DNA of 6,229 nucleotides from assembly GCA_019313025.1 (NCBI GenBank), contig JAFDCA010000093.1, forward strand, positions 1-6,229, written 5' to 3'. Every line of letters starts with the position of its first letter. Positions within the stretch are counted from its first letter, which is position 1. A program made the translations under genes and the position numbers. The notes beneath the pieces were generated by a model. The model was given only the letters and a program-made list of their open reading frames with translations, was not told the origin of the DNA and made no database searches. Source of the DNA: Deltaproteobacteria bacterium (lineage in GTDB: Bacteria > Desulfobacterota > Desulfobacteria > Desulfobacterales > UBA11574). This document shows, in pieces, positions 1-5,424 of this stretch.

Positions 1-30
1 AAGAGTATCCATTCCGCTCATTCTCATATT

Positions 31-230
31 TTCACGGGGGTGGGCTTCCTCGTCGAATGATATTGGCGGAGTGGCTTCGTCATTTCAATGATTTAGCAGT
101 GGGGGAGACCGCGGCTCCCGCATGCTTTTTGCGGAAGGACGCGGAGGGGGCAGGAATGCCACCGCTGCTAAGTCGTTGAAATGACCAGACACGCAGACAC
201 CAAAGTAAACGAGGAAGCCACCCTCGTGAA
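31..230. repeat. Large imperfect inverted repeat upstream of livG
   Basis: This stretch has no credible gene and is dominated by a two-armed inverted repeat. The outer arms 31-53 and 209-230 match with one mismatch and one single-base bulge. The inner arms 79-103 and 161-185 match with four mismatches. The segments between them (54-78 and 186-208) match poorly. Four of the five arm mismatches would be G-U pairs in RNA, so the transcript could fold into a long hairpin. The apex holds a small GGGAG/CTCCC hairpin around CCGCGG (103-119) and a G-rich stretch (131-160). It may be a dispersed palindromic element (MITE-like) or a structured leader or 3' region. No clear target-site duplication is visible. 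The open frame on the - strand across it is low-complexity and follows from the repeat, so I do not call it a gene. Confidence 0.72.
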
Positions 231-296
231 CACGTATATTTGAAAACACATAACGATGATTTTCACTTCTAACATCAAAAGAAAAAAAGAACATCA

Positions 297-344
297 ATGA
301 CTGAAGGCAACTCAAACTACATCCTCGAAGTGATAAATGCCTAA
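297..344 (+). pseudogene. livG: N-terminal fragment of livG ending at a premature TAA
   Basis: An ATG at 297 opens 15 codons, MTEGNSNYILEVINA, and then hits TAA at 342-344. The same frame continues with KNFGGLQDIN and on to the Walker A motif of livG. LivG proteins typically begin with a short polar tail, then a strand like ILEVxNLxKxFGGL. The fragment and what follows the stop therefore look like one continuous N-terminus with a single codon turned into a stop. Both sides lie in one frame, so a single insertion or deletion cannot explain it. A substitution can, for example TCA (Ser) or AAA (Lys) to TAA. No strong ribosome site precedes the ATG, only an A-rich purine stretch (about 278-290). 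That the lesion is genuine rather than a base-call error is uncertain. Confidence 0.7.
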
Positions 345-383
345 AAAAATTTTGGAGGACTGCAGGACATCAATCGGTTATCC

Positions 384-1076
384 TTGAAAGTGAAAAGCTG
401 TTTAAGTTTTTCTATTATCGGTCCCAACGGAGCAGGGAAAACAACAGCGATTAATCTGATTGCCGGCGTATACCCTACCACATCCGGTGACATCTTTTTT
501 GAAGGCCAGAATCTTTATAAAAAACGGCCGTATCAATTGGCATATATGGGAATCGGTCGAACATTCCAGAACATCCAGGTTTTTCGCCATATGACGGTTC
601 GAGAAAATGTTATGGTGGGGCTTCATACGAAAAGTCGCTGCGGATTTTTAAAATGTCTTTTTTATACCCCCATGGTGTGGGACGAAGAAAAGCGTATTCG
701 CGAAAAAACAGACGCTGTTTTAAAATTTTTGGACCTTGAATCAAAAGCCGATGTTCGTGCCGACGAGCTACCCTATGGCGTTCAAAAACGCATAGAAATT
801 GCTCGATCGTTGGCCATGGAACCCAAACTTCTTCTTCTTGATGAACCGGTGGCCGGCCTTAATGTGCAGGAAACCGAAAAAATGGCCCAGGCGATTCTCA
901 AGATCAGGAAAAAGGGGGTCACGGTGATTTTGGTGGAACATGACATGAATTTAATTATGGGTATTTCAGACACGATTACAGTCCTGAATTATGGAGAAAT
1001 AATTGCTGAAGGTGATTCTGAAGCGGTTCGAAACAACCCAAAAGTCATAGAGGCCTATCTGGGGAAGGAGTTATAA
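384..1076 (+). CDS. livG: Branched-chain amino acid-type ABC transporter ATP-binding protein LivG (N-terminally truncated frame)
   Basis: This encodes one of the two cytoplasmic ATPases that power a Liv-type (HAAT family) importer. From the TTG at 384 the product is 230 residues. Visible motifs are Walker A GPNGAGKT (13-20), Q-loop Q62 in GRTFQN, the LivG-type signature LPYGVQKR (129-136), Walker B LLLLDEP (149-155) and switch histidine H186 in VEHD. The nucleotide-binding core is therefore intact. The frame upstream of 384 still encodes homologous sequence (KNFGGLQDINRLS) back to the TAA at 342-344. That segment includes the A-loop aromatic Phe at 351-353. Read from ATG 297, the gene would be 259 codons, the usual LivG length. 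The TTG has no well-placed ribosome site, because GGAGGA at 354-359 is 24 bases away. Residues just before Walker A (KSCLSF) lack the usual GEI. The gene is either a recent pseudogene, expressed from a weak internal start, or affected by a sequence error. livF starts 6 bases after its stop. Confidence 0.85.
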   Translation: MKVKSCLSFSIIGPNGAGKTTAINLIAGVYPTTSGDIFFEGQNLYKKRPYQLAYMGIGRTFQNIQVFRHMTVRENVMVGLHTKSRCGFLKCLFYTPMVWDEEKRIREKTDAVLKFLDLESKADVRADELPYGVQKRIEIARSLAMEPKLLLLDEPVAGLNVQETEKMAQAILKIRKKGVTVILVEHDMNLIMGISDTITVLNYGEIIAEGDSEAVRNNPKVIEAYLGKEL

Positions 1077-1082
1077 CCGGTC

Positions 1083-1793
1083 GTGCTTGAAATCCACGGA
1101 ATAAGCGCTCATTATGGCGGTGTTCGAGCACTTGACGATGTTTCCTTTAAACTGCAAGAGAAAGAAATTTTAGCGCTCATCGGTGGTAATGGCGCCGGTA
1201 AAACGACACTGCTCAATCTGATTTCAGGAATCATCAAGCCGTCTCGGGGAAACATCATTTTTAAAGGAAAAAGTATTTTATCTCTATCTCCTGAAAAGAT
1301 TGTTGAACTGGGTATCGTCCAAGTTCCGGAGGGCCGACATGTTTTCGGCCCTTTAACGGTGAAGGAGAATCTTGAATTGGGTGCCTATAGAAGACGGGGT
1401 AAAAAGAACAAAGAAAAAATACGGGACGATTTTGGTTATATTCTGGCGCTTTTTCCTGTTCTTGAAAAAAGGCTTAAACAACGTGGAGAAACTCTCAGCG
1501 GAGGAGAGCAACAGATGCTTGCCATCGGCAGGGCTTTGATGGGAAGGCCCATTCTCTTGCTTTTGGATGAACCTTCTCTGGGGCTTGCACCACTTGTGGT
1601 GCAAGAAATCATTTCTATCATTGAAACGCTCAGAGATGAAGGAACCACTATTTTTTTAGTGGAACAAAATGCAAGAGCTGCCCTTAAGATCTCCGATCGA
1701 GCGTATGTGCTTGAAATCGGAAAGGTAAGGGTTCAGGGTAAATCTTCTGAGCTTATGGAGAACGAGGCCGTTAAAAGGGCCTATTTGGGATAG
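1083..1793 (+). CDS. livF: Branched-chain amino acid-type ABC transporter ATP-binding protein LivF
   Basis: This is the second ATPase of the Liv-type importer, expected to pair with LivG beneath the LivH-LivM channel. The protein has 236 residues, normal for LivF (about 235). It shows the A-loop Tyr11 in HYGG, Walker A GGNGAGKT (34-41; usually GANGAGKT), Q80 in VQVPEGR, the signature LSGGEQQ (138-144) and Walker B LLLLDEP (158-164). It has VEQN (193-196), where LivF proteins characteristically carry Gln instead of the switch His. The LSGGEQQ plus VEQN combination separates it from livG. The start is GTG at 1083, with AAGGAG (1065-1070) lying 12 bases upstream inside the end of livG. That is a long but usable spacing and implies translation coupled to livG. 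The loop before Walker A reads EKEI rather than the common GEI. Two perfect hairpins occur inside the gene (1330-1352 and 1584-1605). Confidence 0.95.
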   Translation: MLEIHGISAHYGGVRALDDVSFKLQEKEILALIGGNGAGKTTLLNLISGIIKPSRGNIIFKGKSILSLSPEKIVELGIVQVPEGRHVFGPLTVKENLELGAYRRRGKKNKEKIRDDFGYILALFPVLEKRLKQRGETLSGGEQQMLAIGRALMGRPILLLLDEPSLGLAPLVVQEIISIIETLRDEGTTIFLVEQNARAALKISDRAYVLEIGKVRVQGKSSELMENEAVKRAYLG

Positions 1794-1810
1794 GAATTCG
1801 AATCAAAGTC

Positions 1811-1879
1811 ATGAAAAAGAAAGGGGGTGAAAACACATATATTTGTCATGGCCGAACAATGTATATGCAAATGAATTAG
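1811..1879 (+). other. Possible 22-codon leader reading frame overlapping the livK ribosome site
   Basis: In the 96-base gap between livF and livK, an ATG at 1811 opens a 22-codon frame (starting MKKKGGENTY) that ends in TAG at 1877-1879. Its stop overlaps the first bases of the livK AGGAGG. It contains no run of Leu, Ile or Val codons, so it does not resemble a classical attenuation leader for branched-chain amino acids. No good ribosome site precedes it. It could act in translational coupling, but chance is the likelier explanation. Confidence 0.15.
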
Positions 1880-1883
1880 GAGG
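1878..1883 (+). promoter_or_regulatory. Strong ribosome binding site of livK
   Basis: A perfect AGGAGG lies 6 bases before the livK ATG at 1890. It is by far the best ribosome site in the operon. livF has a distant site, and livH and livM have none well placed. This fits the need for binding protein in large molar excess over the membrane and ATPase subunits. Confidence 0.85.
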
Positions 1884-1889
1884 ATAAAA

Positions 1890-3065
1890 ATGAAAAAAAG
1901 ATCTCTGATTATCGTTGCTGTAGCGCTGACCATGAGTTTTGTGGTGGGATCATCAATTGGCTATAGTGCAGAACCCATTAAAATCGCAGGAATATTTGCT
2001 TTAACCGGCCGTGCTGCTCACATTGGGACCGCACAGAGAGATGCCGTTATGCTTGCTATAGACGAAGTGAACCAACAAGGAGGCATTAACGGACGCATGC
2101 TGGAGATGGTGATGGAAGATACGGAAAGCAACCCGACCAAAGCTGTTATGGCTCTAAAAAAGATCTTAGAAGCCGAAGATGTGGTGGCTATTATTGGTCC
2201 GACACTCACTGGAACCGCCATGGCCATGAGAGGATTTATTGAAAAGGAAAAAATTCCCACCTTCATGCACTCGGGCGGGGATGTGATCCTCTTAGCACCG
2301 CTCGATAAAAATGACCCGAAATCCTTACCCAAATGGACGTTTAAATCTCCCTATAAGGCCGCTGATGCCATGGGTAAGATTTGCCAGTATATGAGCAAGC
2401 ACGGCATTAAAAAAATCGGATTTATTTATTCAAACGAAGGATTCGGTAAAGACGGCCTCAGAAATGTTCAGGTCCAGGCACCCAAGTACGGGGTTAAGGT
2501 TGTTGCCGAAGAGGCCTTTCAGCCGAAAGATGTGGATATGACGGCACAGTTGACCCGAATTAATGCAAAGGGCGTTGACGGAATTATCGCCTGGACCGTG
2601 GGACCTGCCATGGGAATCATTGCGAAAAATGTAAAACAGTTGGGCATCAAAGCGCCATTATTTGAATGTCACGGTTCTGGAGATCCTATTTTTTGGAAAG
2701 TTGCCGGAGAGGCTGGAGAAGGCGTCATGATGCCGTCTACGAAAATCGTGGTGGGAGATCAGCTACCTGACAGCGATGTGCAGAAAAAGAAAATACTGGC
2801 CTATGTGAAAGCATATAAAACAAAATTTAATCAGGAACCCGGTACCATGGTTGCCTATGGGGCGGATGCAGCATTTATTGTTGTGAATGCCATCAAAAAA
2901 GTTGGACCCGACAGGGCGAAGATCCGAGATGCTATTGAAAATACGAAAGGTTACGTAGGGCTCAGCGGCATCTATAATATCAGTCCAAAGGATCATAACG
3001 GTCTCTCCATGGAAGATATTGTTATGATACGAGCCACCAACGGGGGATGGAAACTGCTCGAATAG
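1890..3065 (+). CDS. livK: Branched-chain amino acid-type ABC transporter substrate-binding protein (LivK/LivJ family)
   Basis: This is the periplasmic receptor of the importer: it captures the solute and docks it on LivH-LivM. The 391-residue product begins with a classical signal peptide, basic MKKR followed by a hydrophobic stretch to about residue 24. Cleavage is probable after Ala27 (YSA-EP). There is no lipobox cysteine, so the protein should be soluble in the periplasm of a Gram-negative cell. The mature part follows the type I periplasmic-binding fold (Peripla_BP_6): KIAGIFALTGRAA at the N-terminus, AIDEVNQQGGINGR, a GPTLTGTAMA segment in the ligand-site region, and FIYSNEGFGKDG opening the second lobe. 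The start is fixed by the AGGAGG 6 bases upstream. Leucine, isoleucine and valine are the default guess for substrate. Relatives bind amides, urea or aromatic acids, and sequence alone does not decide. Confidence 0.94.
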   Translation: MKKRSLIIVAVALTMSFVVGSSIGYSAEPIKIAGIFALTGRAAHIGTAQRDAVMLAIDEVNQQGGINGRMLEMVMEDTESNPTKAVMALKKILEAEDVVAIIGPTLTGTAMAMRGFIEKEKIPTFMHSGGDVILLAPLDKNDPKSLPKWTFKSPYKAADAMGKICQYMSKHGIKKIGFIYSNEGFGKDGLRNVQVQAPKYGVKVVAEEAFQPKDVDMTAQLTRINAKGVDGIIAWTVGPAMGIIAKNVKQLGIKAPLFECHGSGDPIFWKVAGEAGEGVMMPSTKIVVGDQLPDSDVQKKKILAYVKAYKTKFNQEPGTMVAYGADAAFIVVNAIKKVGPDRAKIRDAIENTKGYVGLSGIYNISPKDHNGLSMEDIVMIRATNGGWKLLE

Positions 3066-3087
3066 AAGGTTTTTGTCAGAACTCAAG

Positions 3088-3129
3088 ACTCCCCTTCTCT
3101 ATTGATATAGAAATCAAGGGTGGGGGAGT
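3088..3129 (+). promoter_or_regulatory. Intercistronic stem-loop between livK and livH
   Basis: ACTCCCC (3088-3094) pairs perfectly with GGGGAGT (3123-3129). Inside the loop a second small hairpin forms from TCTAT (3098-3102) and ATAGA (3107-3111). No T-tract follows, so it is not an intrinsic terminator. The 3' arm contains GGGGGAG (3122-3128), the only purine-rich Shine-Dalgarno-like run before livH, and the stem would bury it. Stem-loops between binding-protein and permease genes often protect the upstream mRNA and lower permease expression. That role is inferred here. Confidence 0.5.
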
Positions 3130-3149
3130 ATACAATTACATAAATAATT

Positions 3150-4037
3150 ATGGATTTTTCCCAGCAGATTGCTCAATATATTATCACCGGCTTGACCATT
3201 GGAGCCATTTACGCCATCGTGGCCATGGGGTTTAACATCATCCATAATGCCACCGGAATTGTTAATTTTGCCCAGTGTGAATTTATATCTCTTGGCGGGA
3301 TGTTTATGTACTCGCTGGTGGTTCTTTTCAAGATCCATCTGGTCATCTCTTTCTTCATTTCCACGGTCGGTGTCGCCCTCATCGGCGCCTTGATAGAAAT
3401 CGGCCCCATAAGGCATGCCCGGTCAAAAGAAATTATCATTCTTATTTTTTTGACCATTGGCCTTTCAGAAATTATCAGGGGAACCGCTCAAGAGGTTTGG
3501 GGCACCGATAATGTCGGCGTCCCTTCTTTTTCCGGTGAAAACCCGATTACTCTTATAGGCGGAGCGACCATCGTTCCCCAGCACATTTGGGTTTTTGGAA
3601 TTACGGTAATGGTCATGCTGATGCTGCGGTATTTTTTCAAAAAAACATTGATGGGCAAGGCCATGCGGGCCACAGCCGTCAATCGACGGGCAGCCGCTCT
3701 GGCAGGCATTTGCGTCAATCGGATGATCCTTCTTTCCTTTGCCTTCAGTGGTGCGCTGGGAGCCGTGGCTGGAATGATCATCGCGCCCATTTCCACGACA
3801 TCCTATGATACGGGAATCATGCTGGGATTGAAAGGGTTTGCGGCAGCGATTCTTGGCGGATACGGGAACTTTATCGGCGCGATATTGGGAGGAATTGTTT
3901 TGGGTGTTTTGGAATCTCTGGGGGCAGGTCTGATATCGTCTCAGTATAAAGATGCCATTGCCTTTTTCGTTCTTCTTTTGGTTTTATTTTTAAAACCTAC
4001 AGGGATAATGGGGTATGGGGAGGCGGAAAGAGTTTAA
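3150..4037 (+). CDS. livH: Branched-chain amino acid-type ABC transporter permease LivH
   Basis: This is an inner-membrane channel subunit that dimerises with LivM. The 295-residue product is of normal family length and strongly hydrophobic, with roughly eight membrane segments. It opens with the diagnostic LivH start, YIITGLTIGAIYAIVAMGFN, followed by the family motif usually written NFAQGEF. The cytoplasmic coupling region with RATAVNRRAAALAGICVNR (about residues 172-190) is the ATPase-docking loop. ATG 3150 is the only sensible start, since an in-frame TAA lies at 3141-3143. No Shine-Dalgarno is well placed; the nearest (3122-3128) is 21 bases away and within a stem. One oddity: the NFAQGEF motif reads NFAQCEF, a Cys (TGT) where Gly is nearly constant. 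It follows livK after 84 bases and is almost certainly co-transcribed. Confidence 0.94.
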   Translation: MDFSQQIAQYIITGLTIGAIYAIVAMGFNIIHNATGIVNFAQCEFISLGGMFMYSLVVLFKIHLVISFFISTVGVALIGALIEIGPIRHARSKEIIILIFLTIGLSEIIRGTAQEVWGTDNVGVPSFSGENPITLIGGATIVPQHIWVFGITVMVMLMLRYFFKKTLMGKAMRATAVNRRAAALAGICVNRMILLSFAFSGALGAVAGMIIAPISTTSYDTGIMLGLKGFAAAILGGYGNFIGAILGGIVLGVLESLGAGLISSQYKDAIAFFVLLLVLFLKPTGIMGYGEAERV

Positions 4038-4099
4038 CGAAATAAAATGAACTCTCGGGAAATTTGAAACGCTCGATTTAGTTTTTAAACATAAAAACA

Positions 4100-5089
4100 A
4101 TGCATGTATTTTTAAAACAAAAAGATATCTTCGGTTTTGCTGCATTGGCCATTATCATCGTTATCCTACCGGTGTTTGTGGAAAGCAAATACTACTTTAT
4201 CGTCCTGAATGTGATTGGTCTCAACACCATTGTGGTGGTGGGCTTGAATCTGCTCATCGGGTTTGCCGGACAGATTTCATTGGGCCACGCCGCCTTTTAT
4301 GGCCTTGGTTCATATTTTTCAGGAATTCTGACTGTAAATTACGGGTTCCCTCTATGGCCTGCAATGGTTATTGGCATGATGGCAACGGGGATGATTGCAT
4401 ATTTGATCGGATACCCGTCTTTAAAGCTTCGGGGCCACTATCTGGTCATGGCCACATTGGGCTTTGGCATCATTGTCAATATCCTCATGGGTGAACTGGA
4501 ACACTTTACCGGCGGCCATGACGGTCTAATCGGCATTCCGCAGCTGGCCATCGGGGGACTGACATTTGACAATGACCTTAAAAATTTTTATCTGATCTGG
4601 AGCTTTGTTTTTCTCTCCATGTTGGCTGCCAGAAATCTTCTCAACTCCAGGGTGGGCAGAGCGCTGCGCGCTGTCCACGGTAGTGAATCGGCTGCAAACG
4701 CCCTGGGTATCAACACGGCTAATTACAAAGTCAAGGTTTTTGTTTTAAGTGCCATATACGCATCCATATCCGGCAGTCTTTATGCCCATTACATTTCGTT
4801 TATCAGCCCCAGTTCCTACGATTTCTATTATTCTATTCAGGTGGTGACCATGGTCATTGTCGGCGGAATGGGAAGTCTCTGGGGGTCTCTCTTCGGAGCC
4901 GGAGCTCTCACCTTTATTTCCGAAGCACTCCATGTTGCCAAACAATATCATGTTATTGCATACGGTTTTTTCTTGTGCCTGGTATTGGTCTTTCTTCCGG
5001 AAGGAATTTTGGTGGAATCCTACAATTTCTTCTTAAAGAGAAAAACTCGAAAACTTATAAAAAGAGGTGAACACCTAAAAATTTCATAA
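4100..5089 (+). CDS. livM: Branched-chain amino acid-type ABC transporter permease LivM
   Basis: This is the second inner-membrane channel subunit, partner of LivH. The 329-residue product has many hydrophobic segments and the LivM hallmark GFAGQISLGHAAFYGLGSY near residues 54-72. It also has YPSLKLRGHYLVMATLGFG and the ATPase-coupling loop SRVGRALRAVHGSESAANAL (about 194-213). The C-terminus ends FLPEGIL followed by a basic tail (FLKRKTRKLIKR), normal for a cytoplasmic end. The start at ATG 4100 gives a standard short N-terminus, but the preceding bases are A-rich without a Shine-Dalgarno. The 62-base gap after livH shows no clear hairpin. It is the last gene of the operon: a terminator begins 7 bases after its stop codon. 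Confidence 0.95.
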   Translation: MHVFLKQKDIFGFAALAIIIVILPVFVESKYYFIVLNVIGLNTIVVVGLNLLIGFAGQISLGHAAFYGLGSYFSGILTVNYGFPLWPAMVIGMMATGMIAYLIGYPSLKLRGHYLVMATLGFGIIVNILMGELEHFTGGHDGLIGIPQLAIGGLTFDNDLKNFYLIWSFVFLSMLAARNLLNSRVGRALRAVHGSESAANALGINTANYKVKVFVLSAIYASISGSLYAHYISFISPSSYDFYYSIQVVTMVIVGGMGSLWGSLFGAGALTFISEALHVAKQYHVIAYGFFLCLVLVFLPEGILVESYNFFLKRKTRKLIKRGEHLKIS

Positions 5090-5095
5090 AAAATC

Positions 5096-5128
5096 AATCG
5101 AGATAAAAAAATCTTGATTCGTTTTTTT
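5096..5128 (+). terminator. Intrinsic terminator of the liv operon
   Basis: A nine-pair stem, AATCGAGAT (5096-5104) with ATCTTGATT (5111-5119), has one G-U pair and an A6 loop. It is followed, after CG, by seven T (5122-5128). The stem is A/T-rich and so weak, but the position immediately after livM and the T-tract fit a rho-independent terminator reading in the operon direction. Confidence 0.7.
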
Positions 5129-5186
5129 AATTCTGTTAGCAAACCACCTAATACAATAGAAACTTCAGGATGACGCCATCTTATTC

Positions 5187-5256
5187 GCCTGGGTCGTAAA
5201 CCGATGAATTGTGCGAGAAAATGTAGCCTCCCACTTATGCGGCCCAGGCTTTTTTT
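5187..5256 (+). terminator. Long-stem hairpin with T-tract: second terminator or 3' end of a small RNA
   Basis: GCCTGGGTCG (5187-5196) pairs with CGGCCCAGGC (5240-5249) over ten pairs with one G-U, closed by a further possible G-U pair. The loop of about 40 bases is followed directly by seven T (5250-5256). The polarity is +, as for the liv operon. The loop is larger than in ordinary terminators, so this may instead be the body of a structured RNA. A TACAAT box at 5152-5157 could serve as a -10 element, giving an RNA of about 90 bases, but the matching -35 is poor. I do not recognise an Rfam family in it. Confidence 0.5.
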
Positions 5257-5258
5257 AT

Positions 5259-5402
5259 AGAAGCCATCTAAAAAATGCCTTTTGTCCCAATCTCTGTGTT
5301 GGGCTCTCGTTTCAACTCCTCGAAATACTATAGTATGTCTGCGGGTTGAAACTCGGTCCCGCCTTGGCCTTGAACCAAAATCCTATTTTTGAGATGGCTT
5401 CT
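5259..5402. repeat. 144-bp symmetrical imperfect palindrome between livM and moaA
   Basis: The ends are an exact 11-bp inverted pair, AGAAGCCATCT (5259-5269) and AGATGGCTTCT (5392-5402). The exact centre is the 12-bp palindrome ATACTATAGTAT (5325-5336). GTTTCAAC (5309-5316) mirrors GTTGAAAC (5345-5352). All three pairs share the same centre (between 5330 and 5331) without any net gap, and by my hand count 44 of 72 mirrored positions match. Each arm also has its own small hairpin, CCCAA/TTGGG on the left and TTGG/CCAA on the right, so a cloverleaf or cruciform is possible. It begins 22 bases beyond the moaA stop and sits between convergent genes. This is the layout of a dispersed miniature palindromic element that may also block read-through. 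Confidence 0.75.
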
Positions 5403-5424
5403 TGTCTTCTAATAGTCCCTTCTT

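Noticed and set aside
239..270. Possible sigma-70 promoter (TTGAAA at 240-245) before livG
   Set aside because: No convincing -10 box occurs 16-18 bases downstream, and A/T-rich DNA gives such matches by chance.
85..315. 76-codon open frame on the - strand
   Set aside because: It lies over the inverted repeat, has proline-rich low-complexity content and no recognisable domain. It also overlaps the livG start.
3047..3235. 62-codon + strand frame spanning the livK-livH gap
   Set aside because: It overlaps the livK end and the livH start in another frame and has no family resemblance.
5200..5230. Hammerhead-like CGATGA...GAGAAA in the hairpin loop
   Set aside because: The core CTGATGA is not present and the three required stems do not form around it.
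5309..5352. GTTTCAAC...GTTGAAAC resembles the ends of CRISPR repeats
   Set aside because: It occurs once, as the mirrored halves of a larger palindrome, with no spaced direct repeats and no cas genes.
5129..5424. Molybdenum-cofactor riboswitch for moaA
   Set aside because: This region is downstream of the 3' end of moaA on the opposite strand, so it cannot be its leader. The true moaA upstream region is outside the window.
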